From a bacterium (GTDB lineage: Bacteria > Zhuqueibacterota > QNDG01 > JAFGCO01), in NCBI GenBank assembly GCA_016930535.1, contig JAFGGN010000087.1, positions 1-56,034 of the forward strand: 56,034 nt of DNA, read 5' to 3'. Position 1 is the stretch's first letter; every line of letters starts with the position of its first letter. Positions 43,828 to 52,402 of this stretch are shown here, piece after piece. The notes beneath the pieces were generated by a model, which worked only from the letters and a program-made list of their open reading frames with translations, was not told where the DNA came from and did not search any database. A program made the translations under genes and the position numbers.

Positions 43828-44724
43828 TTAAAAAGTGATGCAGATGCCCGTCCGCAGCATGCGGCCGCCTTCCAGTCCGAACATCAGCCCCGTTTCGAAT
43901 TCAAAGTTTCTGTCTTCAAAAATTAGGCCCACATTGACGGATTGATACGACGATAAATAGTCCCCTTCACCCAGCCACGGAACGAACATGGCAAGCACAC
44001 CGGCATGATAGGACAGGGACAGCCAGCGTTGAATCCTGATTTCGGGTCCGAGATACACATTCTGTATAATAATTATAAACGTTTCGAAACCGGCGGCCAG
44101 GGACACAGTGCTCTGACCGGATTGAAGCAGGGTCAGCAGCCTGGATATGCGGTAACCGAAAGAAACGATGGGCAAATGATCCTCGTCCCCTTCAATATCC
44201 TCCAGGTCGAACGCATATCCCCCCAGGATTCTCCAGCGTCTATCCATCCGGTTTGTTCGCAGGGACATCTCGTTTTTATCCGCGAATACGCCTGCATTAT
44301 TTTTATAGGCCTTCTGGGCCGCTTTAAAATAACTTTCCGAATATTCCGTCCGGGGTTTCTCCTGATAAAATCCGAATCCGTTCTCCAGGAAGTGCTCATT
44401 GAAATTTTTGGTGTTCAGATCGTACTCACGCATCAGGTGCACGCGCCAGACACCCGTCTTCTCGTCCTCTGCAACAAATTCGGCTGACAGGGAGAAATTC
44501 CTCATTTCCGCCTTGCAGTAGGCCATGATCTCCCTGCTCACGCGGCGGGCCGTCCGGCTCGTATCCGTCAGGGACGGTGTGCCGACATTGACGAGTGAAA
44601 TTTTCCGGCCGTCTTTCAGCTGGTACAGATTGCAGTCAATGATTTTGTCGATCCTGATTGTTTCTTTTGCGAATAAAGCCGAAACCGCGGCCAGCAAGAT
44701 GAAGATCGAGATCCATTTTTTCAT
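43828..44724 (-). CDS. Degenerate SNase-like domain fused to an outer-membrane beta-barrel-like domain
   Basis: The 298-aa protein starts with a signal peptide (about 1-19). Residues about 22-150 follow the staphylococcal nuclease (OB-fold) pattern: ISLVNVGTPS in place of RLIGVDTPE, VWRVHLM, an N-x-x-F-x-E-x-G helix and a closing AAQKAYKNNAGVFADK. The catalytic Arg/Glu/Arg positions appear replaced (Ser, Leu and Val in the aligned motifs), so nuclease activity is unlikely. Residues about 160-298 are alternating beta strands ending in Phe (GICITF), as in outer-membrane barrels. Likely a surface or periplasmic binding protein; function unknown. Confidence 0.65.
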   Translation of the reverse strand: MKKWISIFILLAAVSALFAKETIRIDKIIDCNLYQLKDGRKISLVNVGTPSLTDTSRTARRVSREIMAYCKAEMRNFSLSAEFVAEDEKTGVWRVHLMREYDLNTKNFNEHFLENGFGFYQEKPRTEYSESYFKAAQKAYKNNAGVFADKNEMSLRTNRMDRRWRILGGYAFDLEDIEGDEDHLPIVSFGYRISRLLTLLQSGQSTVSLAAGFETFIIIIQNVYLGPEIRIQRWLSLSYHAGVLAMFVPWLGEGDYLSSYQSVNVGLIFEDRNFEFETGLMFGLEGGRMLRTGICITF

Positions 44725-44819
44725 ACACGATCCTTCCTCATTTGATCCACAGGTCCGGTTAAAATATACACAGGATCATCATGCATATCAATCAAAAACT
44801 GGGGATATCTTTCCTGGCC

Positions 44820-45809
44820 TTAAAGGACGATCTCACCGGTCAGGATTCGGTAAAAACGTTCGCTGGCCTGTTTTTCTATCCATGGCCTGTGCCCGCATTT
44901 TTCCAGAAGTATGAAACGGAAATCCTTTAAAACCGCGGACAGCGGATCCCGGACACCCGCATAAGGGTGTGGATCATAATCGCCATGAACAGCCAGCACC
45001 GGACACCGGATGGAACGAAGCGCCTCCATCAGGGCACCGCTTCGTCTTAAAAACTGCGCCTCGGGCCAGACCTTTTCATAAATGCCGGCCCTGAACATCA
45101 GATCGCCCGGTTCCCCGGGTTCCGGATCATGGGTATCCGTCCGGTTGATCAACATCATGAGTTTTTCAGGCAAAGCTGGTCCGGCTGAATTGGCGGCACA
45201 GGACAATTGCGCCAGAACACTGCGAAATTCCGCCTGTTCCTTTTTGTTAAGGCGCATCATCCGCGTCTGCATGATCTGTTCGGCATATTTATCTTCGACA
45301 GGTGCGCAGCCCACAAGAACAAGTCTTAAAACAGCCGATGGATGGCGGGCCGCAAAAAGAAGGCAAAGCCAGGCGCCCCAGGAGTGACCGATGAGAATCA
45401 TGGGCCGGCCCCCCTCAGATTCAAACACCGCCTTCAGTTCCTGAATCTGTCCTTCCACGGAATCCGCAGACTGGAGGGGTTCAAGCACACCGGCCCGTGA
45501 TGCCAGTGCAGCCGCCACCGGTTTCATCTCGCCGGCAGCACCCGGTCCGCCGTGAATGACGGCGACCCTATACGGATGCGGACCGTATTTTCTGTATTGT
45601 GGATTGTCTTTTTTCAACACTGTCCGGATCAGTCTGGGAATGAGGCTCCCCGCGGCAAGCCACCGGGAATGCACCGGCTGTGCAGATTCACCCGGTTCCG
45701 TATTTAAAGAACCGGACGGATTAATATAAAAAAATAAAGCAAAGAAATATCTGAAAAATGAACGGTCCGGTTCAATTGGCGCGGTTTTATTGTATGCACG
45801 GAAACACAA
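44820..45809 (-). CDS. Alpha/beta hydrolase (S33-like), start uncertain
   Basis: The frame encodes up to 329 aa. The hydrolase core starts near residue 80 with the oxyanion motif HGGPGAAG. The nucleophile Ser is in GHSWGAWL, the Asp in HGDYDPHP and the His in CGHRPW, all in order. It resembles proline iminopeptidase-type or esterase-type hydrolases. The frame opens with TTG and its first ~190 nt are AT-rich and promoter-like; a GTG at 45620, giving about 266 aa, is a more typical start, although neither has a clear ribosome-binding site. No signal peptide is seen on the shorter form. Confidence 0.78.
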   Translation of the reverse strand: MCFRAYNKTAPIEPDRSFFRYFFALFFYINPSGSLNTEPGESAQPVHSRWLAAGSLIPRLIRTVLKKDNPQYRKYGPHPYRVAVIHGGPGAAGEMKPVAAALASRAGVLEPLQSADSVEGQIQELKAVFESEGGRPMILIGHSWGAWLCLLFAARHPSAVLRLVLVGCAPVEDKYAEQIMQTRMMRLNKKEQAEFRSVLAQLSCAANSAGPALPEKLMMLINRTDTHDPEPGEPGDLMFRAGIYEKVWPEAQFLRRSGALMEALRSIRCPVLAVHGDYDPHPYAGVRDPLSAVLKDFRFILLEKCGHRPWIEKQASERFYRILTGEIVL

Positions 45810-45839
45810 ACACCCGGAACCCGCTGCGGAGCGCAGTGA

Positions 45840-47114
45840 TTATTTGACGAGTTGTATCGAGCCGGTGCGGATTTCATACGAGGTCCGGCATCGATAAACA
45901 TAGGATCCGCTCGGCAGACCAGCGGGTTGAACCGGGATACGATGCACACCGGGCGACAGATAATCATCGATCAGGGTTTTTACACGCTGCCCCTGCAGAT
46001 TGAAAAGTGCCAGGCTTACATGCCGGGCAGAGGCGATGGACAATTCGAACCACGTTAAATTATTGAATGGATTGGGATAATGCCGTATTGTGAAGGAACC
46101 CGGCTGATCCGCGAAATGATCCGTTTCAACCGGCGTGCCGATTTTTTCGTTAAACGCGATAATCTGCTCCCGCACATAGATCCCGGATTCTGTCAGATCA
46201 TCCTCCGTCCATCCGCCCGCGGCGCTGGCACCGGGTTTCAGTGCGGCGGAAGATTCATTTTTATCCGCAATGGACCAGTTGCACCAGCTGATGAGATGCT
46301 CATCCATATAATCGATCCACTTATCCGTCTCGTCCAGGTACAGGGGGCCGTCGCCATTGGATTGCGTGGTTCCCCATTCCGAGGCGAAGAGCGCGGCACC
46401 ATTGTTCATGGCATTCGTGGATTTGTTCCGCAGCCACTGCGTATGCGTGCCTGAATAAAAATGAACCGCATACGCGATATTGTCCGCCAGAACCGGATTC
46501 CTGGCTGCCACGTCCACATCCTGTGACCAGGTCGGCGTACCGACGATGATGATATTGTCCGGATCGATGCTCCGGATTTCCGCAACCAGGGTATCGGCAT
46601 ATGGTTTCACCACATTGGGCCAGGAGATCTGCAGCGGTTCGTTGTATATTTCGTAGATCAGATTGGGTTCATCCCCGTAGCTTTGCGCAATTTCCCTGAA
46701 AAATTCAATGGCCGCTTCCACATGCTTTTCCGCCTCATGATCGTGCCAGTCCACAATCACATAAATTCCCTGGCCGATACAGGCTTCGATCACCTCGACC
46801 ACCTTGCGCATTTCCGTTTCCGGATGGACCAGATAACCATCCGCATCCACGGCCATGGCCGCGCGCACAACCGTACACTTCCAGTCTTCTTTCAGCCATT
46901 CAACACACTGCGCATTGTAGTATTTTCCGATCCACTGGCTCCAGAACAGACTCATGCCTCGCAGTGCCACCGGTGTTCCGGCTTCATTGACAATTTGGGC
47001 ATCCTCGACCCTGAGCTGTCCCCACCGGTCGACAATATCCTCGCCTGCTGCTACCGCCCGAAAATGGATCAGGACGACGATGAGCATCAGGATGAATCGC
47101 ATCGGCTTGTTCAT
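45840..47114 (-). CDS. GH5 endoglucanase with C-terminal sorting domain
   Basis: The 424-aa protein comprises a signal peptide (FILMLIVVLIHFRAVAA), a GH5 (subfamily 2-like) catalytic domain and a ~80-residue Por-type tail starting YPNPFN. Motifs include LRGMSLFWSQW, the metal-independent VIVDWHDHEA, acid/base Glu in IYEIYNEPL, AVHFYSG and nucleophile Glu in FASEWGTT. It should cut internal beta-1,4-glucan bonds. The tail matches that of the GH5-like enzyme at 8094-9431 in type, implying the same export route. The start is the ATG at 47114, with AAAGGTGG upstream. It lies 13 nt downstream of the GH3 gene. Confidence 0.92.
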   Translation of the reverse strand: MNKPMRFILMLIVVLIHFRAVAAGEDIVDRWGQLRVEDAQIVNEAGTPVALRGMSLFWSQWIGKYYNAQCVEWLKEDWKCTVVRAAMAVDADGYLVHPETEMRKVVEVIEACIGQGIYVIVDWHDHEAEKHVEAAIEFFREIAQSYGDEPNLIYEIYNEPLQISWPNVVKPYADTLVAEIRSIDPDNIIIVGTPTWSQDVDVAARNPVLADNIAYAVHFYSGTHTQWLRNKSTNAMNNGAALFASEWGTTQSNGDGPLYLDETDKWIDYMDEHLISWCNWSIADKNESSAALKPGASAAGGWTEDDLTESGIYVREQIIAFNEKIGTPVETDHFADQPGSFTIRHYPNPFNNLTWFELSIASARHVSLALFNLQGQRVKTLIDDYLSPGVHRIPVQPAGLPSGSYVYRCRTSYEIRTGSIQLVK

Positions 47115-47127
47115 CACAACCACCTTT

Positions 47128-49329
47128 TTATTCTACATCGATCATCATGCTGCCATGAATATCGCGCGAGGATGTACCGAAAAGCAGTTCGAACTGGCCG
47201 GGCTCCACTTTCCATTCCCGCCTCATGTCGTCGTAAAACGCGAGATCCCGGATATTCAGACTGAAACGGACCGTTTGCTGCCGGCCCGGTTTCAGAACCA
47301 CCTTTTGAAATGCCTTCAGTTCCTTCGACGGGCGCAAAACCGAGGCCTTTGTATCGTGCACGTAGATCTGTACGGTTTCGGCTCCCTCACGATGTCCGGT
47401 GTTTTTGACCCTGCACTCGAGCTGTATGCTTTCATCCTGCCCGTAAACGGTTTTATCCGTCTTGAACGAGGACAAGGTAAAATCCGTATAGGACAGGCCA
47501 TGCCCGAAGCAGTACAGAGGGTCGATATTCCTTGTATCGAACCACCGGTACCCGACCAGAACACCTTCCTTATAGTATACCGCATTGTCCTCGCCCGGAT
47601 AGGCATCGAGCGCATGCGCCGGAGAATCTTCCAGTCTGACGGGCATGGTAAACGGTAGTTTTCCGGAAGGATTGACATCGCCGGTCAGCACATCCGCCAT
47701 GGCGCTTCCCGCTTCCGAACCGTTGAACCACCCCCAGAGAATTGCGGATGTTACAGGTTCGACCGCCGTCAGATCATAAGGCGCCGATGCGATCAGGACC
47801 AGCACGGTATTGGGATTGACTGCCGTGACTGCTCGAATCAGCTCTGCCTGTCCGAATGGCAGAGCCATGTCCCGCCGGTCCGAGGCTTCCGATTCGATGG
47901 TCCGGTTCGATCCGCCGAATATAATCACGGCGTCTGATCCTCTGGCCACTTCAACGGCCTCCCGGATCAGGACGGAATCCGGATCATTGTCCGGTACACG
48001 GATCCGCCATCGCATACCCGTTTCCAGAAAATTGTATTTTTCCCTGTATCCCTGTGCAAAGAGGATCTCCACCCTGTCCCCCAGTTTTTTCTTCAATCCT
48101 TCGAGAGGTGTCATTTCGTATTTGGTTTTCACACCGGCACCGAATCCTTCGATCGCATGACGATGCACGGCATTCTCACCCAGTACAGCGAGTTTCCGGA
48201 TCTTTTGAACCTGAACCGGCAGAACCGAATCCGTATTTTTCAAAAGAACGATGGACTCTGCCGCAACATCATACGCGGTTTTAAAATGCTCAGGCGTACA
48301 GATCGATCCCTGCTGCCTGTCTTCGCTCATTGTCCGGCAACGGAGCATCACGTACAGAACCCGTTTCGCCTTGTCATCGATCACACTGACCGGAACGTCC
48401 CCTTCCCGGACAGCTTTGAGAAGCGGGTCCGCAAAATGATAGCTGCTGTAATCTCCCCGCGAACCCATCTCGATGTCGAGCCCGTGCATAGCGGCATCAA
48501 TGGTGCTGTGTGTCGCGCCCCAATCCGAAATCACGATTCCTTTGAATCCCCATTCCTTTTTCAATACGTCGTTCAGCAGATAATCGTTCTCACACAAATA
48601 CCATCCGCGGAATTTATTGTATGCGCCCATAAAGGACAGAACATGGGCCCTCTCTACCGCAGCCCGGTAAACCGGAAGATAAATTTCACGCAGGGTTCTT
48701 TCATTCATCAGCACATCCACCCGCCATCGGTTGAACTCCTGGTTGTTGACCGCATAATGCTTGATGCAGGCCGCGACATCACGGCTCTGAAGTCCCTGTA
48801 TATAGGCCACAGCAATTTCCGCGTTCAGCACCGGATCTTCGGTGAAGAATTCAAAATTTCTCCCTGAAAGCGGCGTCCGGATGATATTCACGGACGGTGC
48901 CAGCAGAATATCCTTGCCTCTTGCGCGGGTTTCCTCACCCAGTGCCTCTCCGTACCGGCGGGCCAGACCGACGTTCCAGGTGGCTGCCAGGCTGGGGCCC
49001 GCCGGAAAAAACGTTGCGGAATCCGTGGGCAGGTTCAGCGGTTCCCAGGAGTCCCGCTCGAGTTCCTCGCGCACACCGGTCGGCCCGTCTGCGGATGCCA
49101 GTTCGGGAATACCCAGCCGAGGCACGCCCGTCGAAGTAAACTTGGAATTCGCATGAAGCAGCGCCACTTTTTCCTCAAGCGTGAGCAGGTTCAGAATGCT
49201 GTCGGCTTTCATTTCAACAGCACACCGGGGAGCCTCGCTGACGGGCTCGCCTGCAGTCAGAAAAACCGGGATGATGAGCAGGACAGGGACAAAAATAACG
49301 GACAACAACGTCCTTTCGGGAGCGGTCAT
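47128..49329 (-). CDS. GH3 beta-glucosidase/beta-xylosidase, exported
   Basis: The protein is about 733 aa: signal peptide (LLSVIFVPVLLIIPVFLTAG), GH3 N-domain with ASADGPTGVR, CIKHYAVNNQE and nucleophile Asp in VISDWGAT, GH3 C-domain, and a fibronectin-III-like end (VKNTGHREGAETVQIYV). It removes terminal beta-glucose or similar residues from oligosaccharides made by the adjacent GH5 endoglucanase, 13 nt downstream. The start at 49329 has AAGGAAGG upstream; an ATG eight codons earlier is less well supported. A promoter lies at 49405-49433. Confidence 0.93.
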   Translation of the reverse strand: MTAPERTLLSVIFVPVLLIIPVFLTAGEPVSEAPRCAVEMKADSILNLLTLEEKVALLHANSKFTSTGVPRLGIPELASADGPTGVREELERDSWEPLNLPTDSATFFPAGPSLAATWNVGLARRYGEALGEETRARGKDILLAPSVNIIRTPLSGRNFEFFTEDPVLNAEIAVAYIQGLQSRDVAACIKHYAVNNQEFNRWRVDVLMNERTLREIYLPVYRAAVERAHVLSFMGAYNKFRGWYLCENDYLLNDVLKKEWGFKGIVISDWGATHSTIDAAMHGLDIEMGSRGDYSSYHFADPLLKAVREGDVPVSVIDDKAKRVLYVMLRCRTMSEDRQQGSICTPEHFKTAYDVAAESIVLLKNTDSVLPVQVQKIRKLAVLGENAVHRHAIEGFGAGVKTKYEMTPLEGLKKKLGDRVEILFAQGYREKYNFLETGMRWRIRVPDNDPDSVLIREAVEVARGSDAVIIFGGSNRTIESEASDRRDMALPFGQAELIRAVTAVNPNTVLVLIASAPYDLTAVEPVTSAILWGWFNGSEAGSAMADVLTGDVNPSGKLPFTMPVRLEDSPAHALDAYPGEDNAVYYKEGVLVGYRWFDTRNIDPLYCFGHGLSYTDFTLSSFKTDKTVYGQDESIQLECRVKNTGHREGAETVQIYVHDTKASVLRPSKELKAFQKVVLKPGRQQTVRFSLNIRDLAFYDDMRREWKVEPGQFELLFGTSSRDIHGSMMIDVE

Positions 49330-49404
49330 GGAACACCTTCCTTCGATGAACATTCAGAAACCTGTTTTAAAAAACATTACCCAGTCCTGGATTTTAATAC
49401 TATT

Positions 49405-49433
49405 TTCATAGAAATGTGTAATGATAATGTCAA
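49405..49433 (-). promoter_or_regulatory. Promoter of the GH3-GH5 operon
   Basis: A perfect -35 TTGACA (49428-49433), 17-nt spacer and -10 TATGAA (49405-49410) lie about 75 nt before the GH3 ATG. Confidence 0.55.
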
Positions 49434-49449
49434 AAAATGTAAAAATATG

Positions 49450-50328
49450 TTATTTCAACCGTCGCGGCCTTTTCCTGGCTGCAATTCCCTCTATTGTATA
49501 CACACTCAGTGCGATCCAGATAAAATAAAAACCGGTCAGTTTGGTGGGACTCAACGGTTCATGATAAACGAAGGCGCCGATCAGGAATATCAGGGTCGGA
49601 TAGATGTACTGCAGTATACCGATCAGAGAAAGCGGGATCATCCGCGCACCGGAAATAAAAACCAGAAGCGGAACACCGCTGATCAGACCGCTTCCCATAA
49701 GAAGGAGTGTGTTAGCCGGTCGGGTGAAGAAGGTCTCGCCGGTTCCGGAAATGAACATCAGTGTCATGACAGCGGGAACGGCAAGCACGCAGGTCTCTAC
49801 GGTCAATCCTTCCATGGAATTCAGGGGTGATTTTTTCCGTAACAGTCCGTAGGCGCCCCAGGTGCCCGCCAGAAACAGAGAAATCCAGGGAAACTGTCCG
49901 TAAACGAAGGTCATATACAGAACACCACCGGCTGCAATAATCACGGCCGCCCATTGAACCTTTCTCAGATTTTCATGAAGAAACAGGACCGCGAGAAAAA
50001 CGGTCAGAAGCGGACTGATAAAATATCCGAGACTGGTTTCAATGATATACCCCGCATTCACGGCCCAGATGTATGTGCCCCAGTTCGAACCGATAAGCAG
50101 CGCGGGGATGAAAATGATCCATTTGTTGCTGCACTCTCTGATTTTATGCAGCATCGGCTTCCATCCCCTGTGAAAGGAAATGACAATGATAAAAAATACG
50201 AGCGACCAGAATATACGATGCGATACGATTTCCAGGGCATTGATGTGATGAAGCTGCTTCCAGTAAACGGGATGCAGGCCCCAGAAAACATAGGCAAACA
50301 AAGCATAAATGATTCCGCGTCGTTTCAA
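49450..50328 (-). CDS. rarD: RarD/EamA-family transporter
   Basis: The 292-aa protein has ten membrane helices with RarD features: YALFAYVFWGLHPVYWKQL, SHRIFWSLVF, NWGTYIWAVNAGYIIETSLGYF-type sequence and LQYIYPTLIFLIGAFVYHEP. Members export or import small metabolites; the substrate is unknown. The start is TTG at 50328, eight nt after AGGAG, giving the family's normal length. The longer frame reaching 50571 has no homology or ribosome-binding site. Confidence 0.88.
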   Translation of the reverse strand: MKRRGIIYALFAYVFWGLHPVYWKQLHHINALEIVSHRIFWSLVFFIIVISFHRGWKPMLHKIRECSNKWIIFIPALLIGSNWGTYIWAVNAGYIIETSLGYFISPLLTVFLAVLFLHENLRKVQWAAVIIAAGGVLYMTFVYGQFPWISLFLAGTWGAYGLLRKKSPLNSMEGLTVETCVLAVPAVMTLMFISGTGETFFTRPANTLLLMGSGLISGVPLLVFISGARMIPLSLIGILQYIYPTLIFLIGAFVYHEPLSPTKLTGFYFIWIALSVYTIEGIAARKRPRRLK

Positions 50329-50730
50329 ACGAATGACTCCTAGGATGAAATGCCGGACGAAAAAGGGCCTCCGTCCTTGCCTGGGAGACCCGGTATTAAA
50401 GTAATGATGGATGCAGTTTTTTAGTGCATCGGAGAACCGGTAACAATAAATGTCTTTGAGTCCATTGGGTCGTTGAGTCGAATAATACAAACCGAAGACA
50501 GCTGACCACTGGAAACCAGTAAAAGGGTAAATGAGTATATGGGTATATGAGTCCCCGCATCCCGGCACCAAAGAACAGCCATATTCACACTTTGTTGTAT
50601 TTTCCCTTTTACTCTTTTACCCTTCTAGTCGTTTACGCACTCTTTACGTTCTCTTCATCTTCGCGGTTATCCTTTTTCTCCGGTTCTCCGATTCACTCTC
50701 GATCTGCTAAGGTTCTTTCTTCTTTAATCT
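50329..50730. other. Intergenic stretch with degenerate short repeats
   Basis: These 402 nt contain the low-complexity tract at 50522-50735 and otherwise no supported gene. Frames here are short and lack ribosome-binding sites. Confidence 0.5.
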
Positions 50731-50735
50731 TTAAT
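50522..50735. repeat. Low-complexity tract with direct and inverted short repeats
   Basis: GTATATGGGTATATGAG and TTTAATCTTTAATCTT are tandem duplications. AAAGGGTAAATGAG near 50523-50537 is roughly complementary to the CCCTTTTACTCTTTTACCC stretch near 50607-50625. The pyrimidine-rich strand extends to about 50735. It looks like slippage-derived or degenerating repeat DNA. Confidence 0.55.
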
Positions 50736-52275
50736 CTTGATCAATTCCCCCGGTATTGCTCACAAATGCCAGCTTTTTGCTGTCCGGGGACCAGGACGGC
50801 ACATTGATGGTCCCCTGTCCTCCGTACAGATAGGCCACTACACGGATGCGCATATTCTCAAGGTTCATCAGCCTGAGCATTACAGACCGATAGTAGGGAT
50901 GGTCCCATGAATCCACTTCAGGCGGATAGGACAAGAATATCAGCCATCTGCCGTCCGGTGATTGATGCGGGAACCAGTTCTGAAACGGATCCTGTGTGAT
51001 CTGCGTCGGTTCCGATCCGTCCGCTTTCATGCGCCAGATTTCCATGGATCCGCTTCGGTTTGAATTAAACCAGATGGTCCGGCCGTCCAGGGAATACTCG
51101 GATCCGTCGTCAAGAAAAGCGTTATTCGTAAGTTGAGCCTCATCGCCGCCGTCCAGAGAAATGGCGTAAATATCCCACTGACCGTTACGATTGGCTGTAT
51201 AGATAAGGGTGCGGCCGTCCGGAGACCATCCATGCCAGTAGGACGGACTGTTTGGCGTGACCTGTTTTGGAATACCGCCCTCGACCGGAACCGTATAAAT
51301 TACGGAATTCTGTCCCGCCGGCCTGTCGGCAGCATGATGACTGATGGCCAGAATTTCACCGCCCGGAGAGAAGCCGTGATCATTATTGTTGGCCGTGGCA
51401 AAATCGGTATCGATCTCGATGAACTGACCGCCATCGGAAGACACGCGATACAGTTTCCCTTTGCTGTTGACAACCAGAAACGATCCGTCCCGCGACCAGT
51501 TGGGTGCCTCAAAAGGCTGACCGGACTGAACCAGAACTTTCCTGGATTCCGTCTCGATATCCAGAATTTCCAGCCTGCATCCGATATAATCCTGATATGG
51601 CACAAAATCGGGGGCTGCGGGAATGGTGAGCCTGACGTTCGAGAACATCACTTCCTGAACCGCATTTGAATCATGTGAGCAAACAATCAGGCCGACATAG
51701 AACCAGGTTGAATCAAAGGGCAATTCGAGCTCTCCGACCTGCCTGAGGACCTCTCCGGGTCTGGAAGCCCACATTCGTATTGTTTTACCGGTTTTTTCCA
51801 GCCGCATGACGGACAGAAACCGTTCATCGGCAGACTGTTCCAGCGTCAGGGAATCTGTGTCGAGCCGGTACTGCATGGACATCAGACCATCACCTCCGTG
51901 AAATTCAGCACTCACATGGCGCGATCCCGTTTCGAGTGTTTCCCGTATGCTCAGGCCCGCTTTCCGGTGATCGTGACCGCCTTCACCGGTCCATTCCACA
52001 CGGGCATCCAGAATGAAATCCCCCTGCATGCGTTTCCATAAAAAATGGAACCTGTCTTCCCCGAACCACATATTGCTGCCCGATCCTTTCAGCGTATACC
52101 GGTCCGTTACCGGATCGTACATGCTGGAACCGGGCAGATTGACGACGCCGATATCGGTTGCGGATTCAAAGACGCCGATCGTTTCTGATTCGTTCATTGT
52201 GCATCCCGAAATAATAATCAAATAGACACAGGCTGTAAAAAGAGCCGGTTTGAAACCGTTGTGACGGCTTGTCAT
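50731..52275 (-). CDS. Lipoprotein with concanavalin-like domain and TolB-type beta-propeller
   Basis: The 514-aa protein has a lipoprotein signal ending LIIISGC. Residues about 30-230 look like a concanavalin-type (DUF1349-like) sandwich (GSNMWFGEDRFHFLWKRMQG, FILDARVEW, HRKAGLSIRETLE). About 255-510 are TolB/PD40 propeller blades with repeated W-S-P-D-G motifs (YWHGWSPDGRTLIYTANRNG, PHQSPDGRWLIFLS). The combination suggests a surface or periplasmic glycan- or protein-binding role. No enzyme residues are evident. The start at 52275 follows GGGGG. It lies 127 nt downstream of the GH27 gene. Confidence 0.8.
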   Translation of the reverse strand: MTSRHNGFKPALFTACVYLIIISGCTMNESETIGVFESATDIGVVNLPGSSMYDPVTDRYTLKGSGSNMWFGEDRFHFLWKRMQGDFILDARVEWTGEGGHDHRKAGLSIRETLETGSRHVSAEFHGGDGLMSMQYRLDTDSLTLEQSADERFLSVMRLEKTGKTIRMWASRPGEVLRQVGELELPFDSTWFYVGLIVCSHDSNAVQEVMFSNVRLTIPAAPDFVPYQDYIGCRLEILDIETESRKVLVQSGQPFEAPNWSRDGSFLVVNSKGKLYRVSSDGGQFIEIDTDFATANNNDHGFSPGGEILAISHHAADRPAGQNSVIYTVPVEGGIPKQVTPNSPSYWHGWSPDGRTLIYTANRNGQWDIYAISLDGGDEAQLTNNAFLDDGSEYSLDGRTIWFNSNRSGSMEIWRMKADGSEPTQITQDPFQNWFPHQSPDGRWLIFLSYPPEVDSWDHPYYRSVMLRLMNLENMRIRVVAYLYGGQGTINVPSWSPDSKKLAFVSNTGGIDQD

Positions 52276-52402
52276 TATCAAACCCCCAAAAAACGCCGCG
52301 TGAGTGAAAGAGACCGATTGGACAGCCCGGCCAACTCTGATCCGGAACCGGACCCGCAAAATGCCCGGTCTGCATAAATTCTGACCTGCTGAAACGGTCC
52401 TG

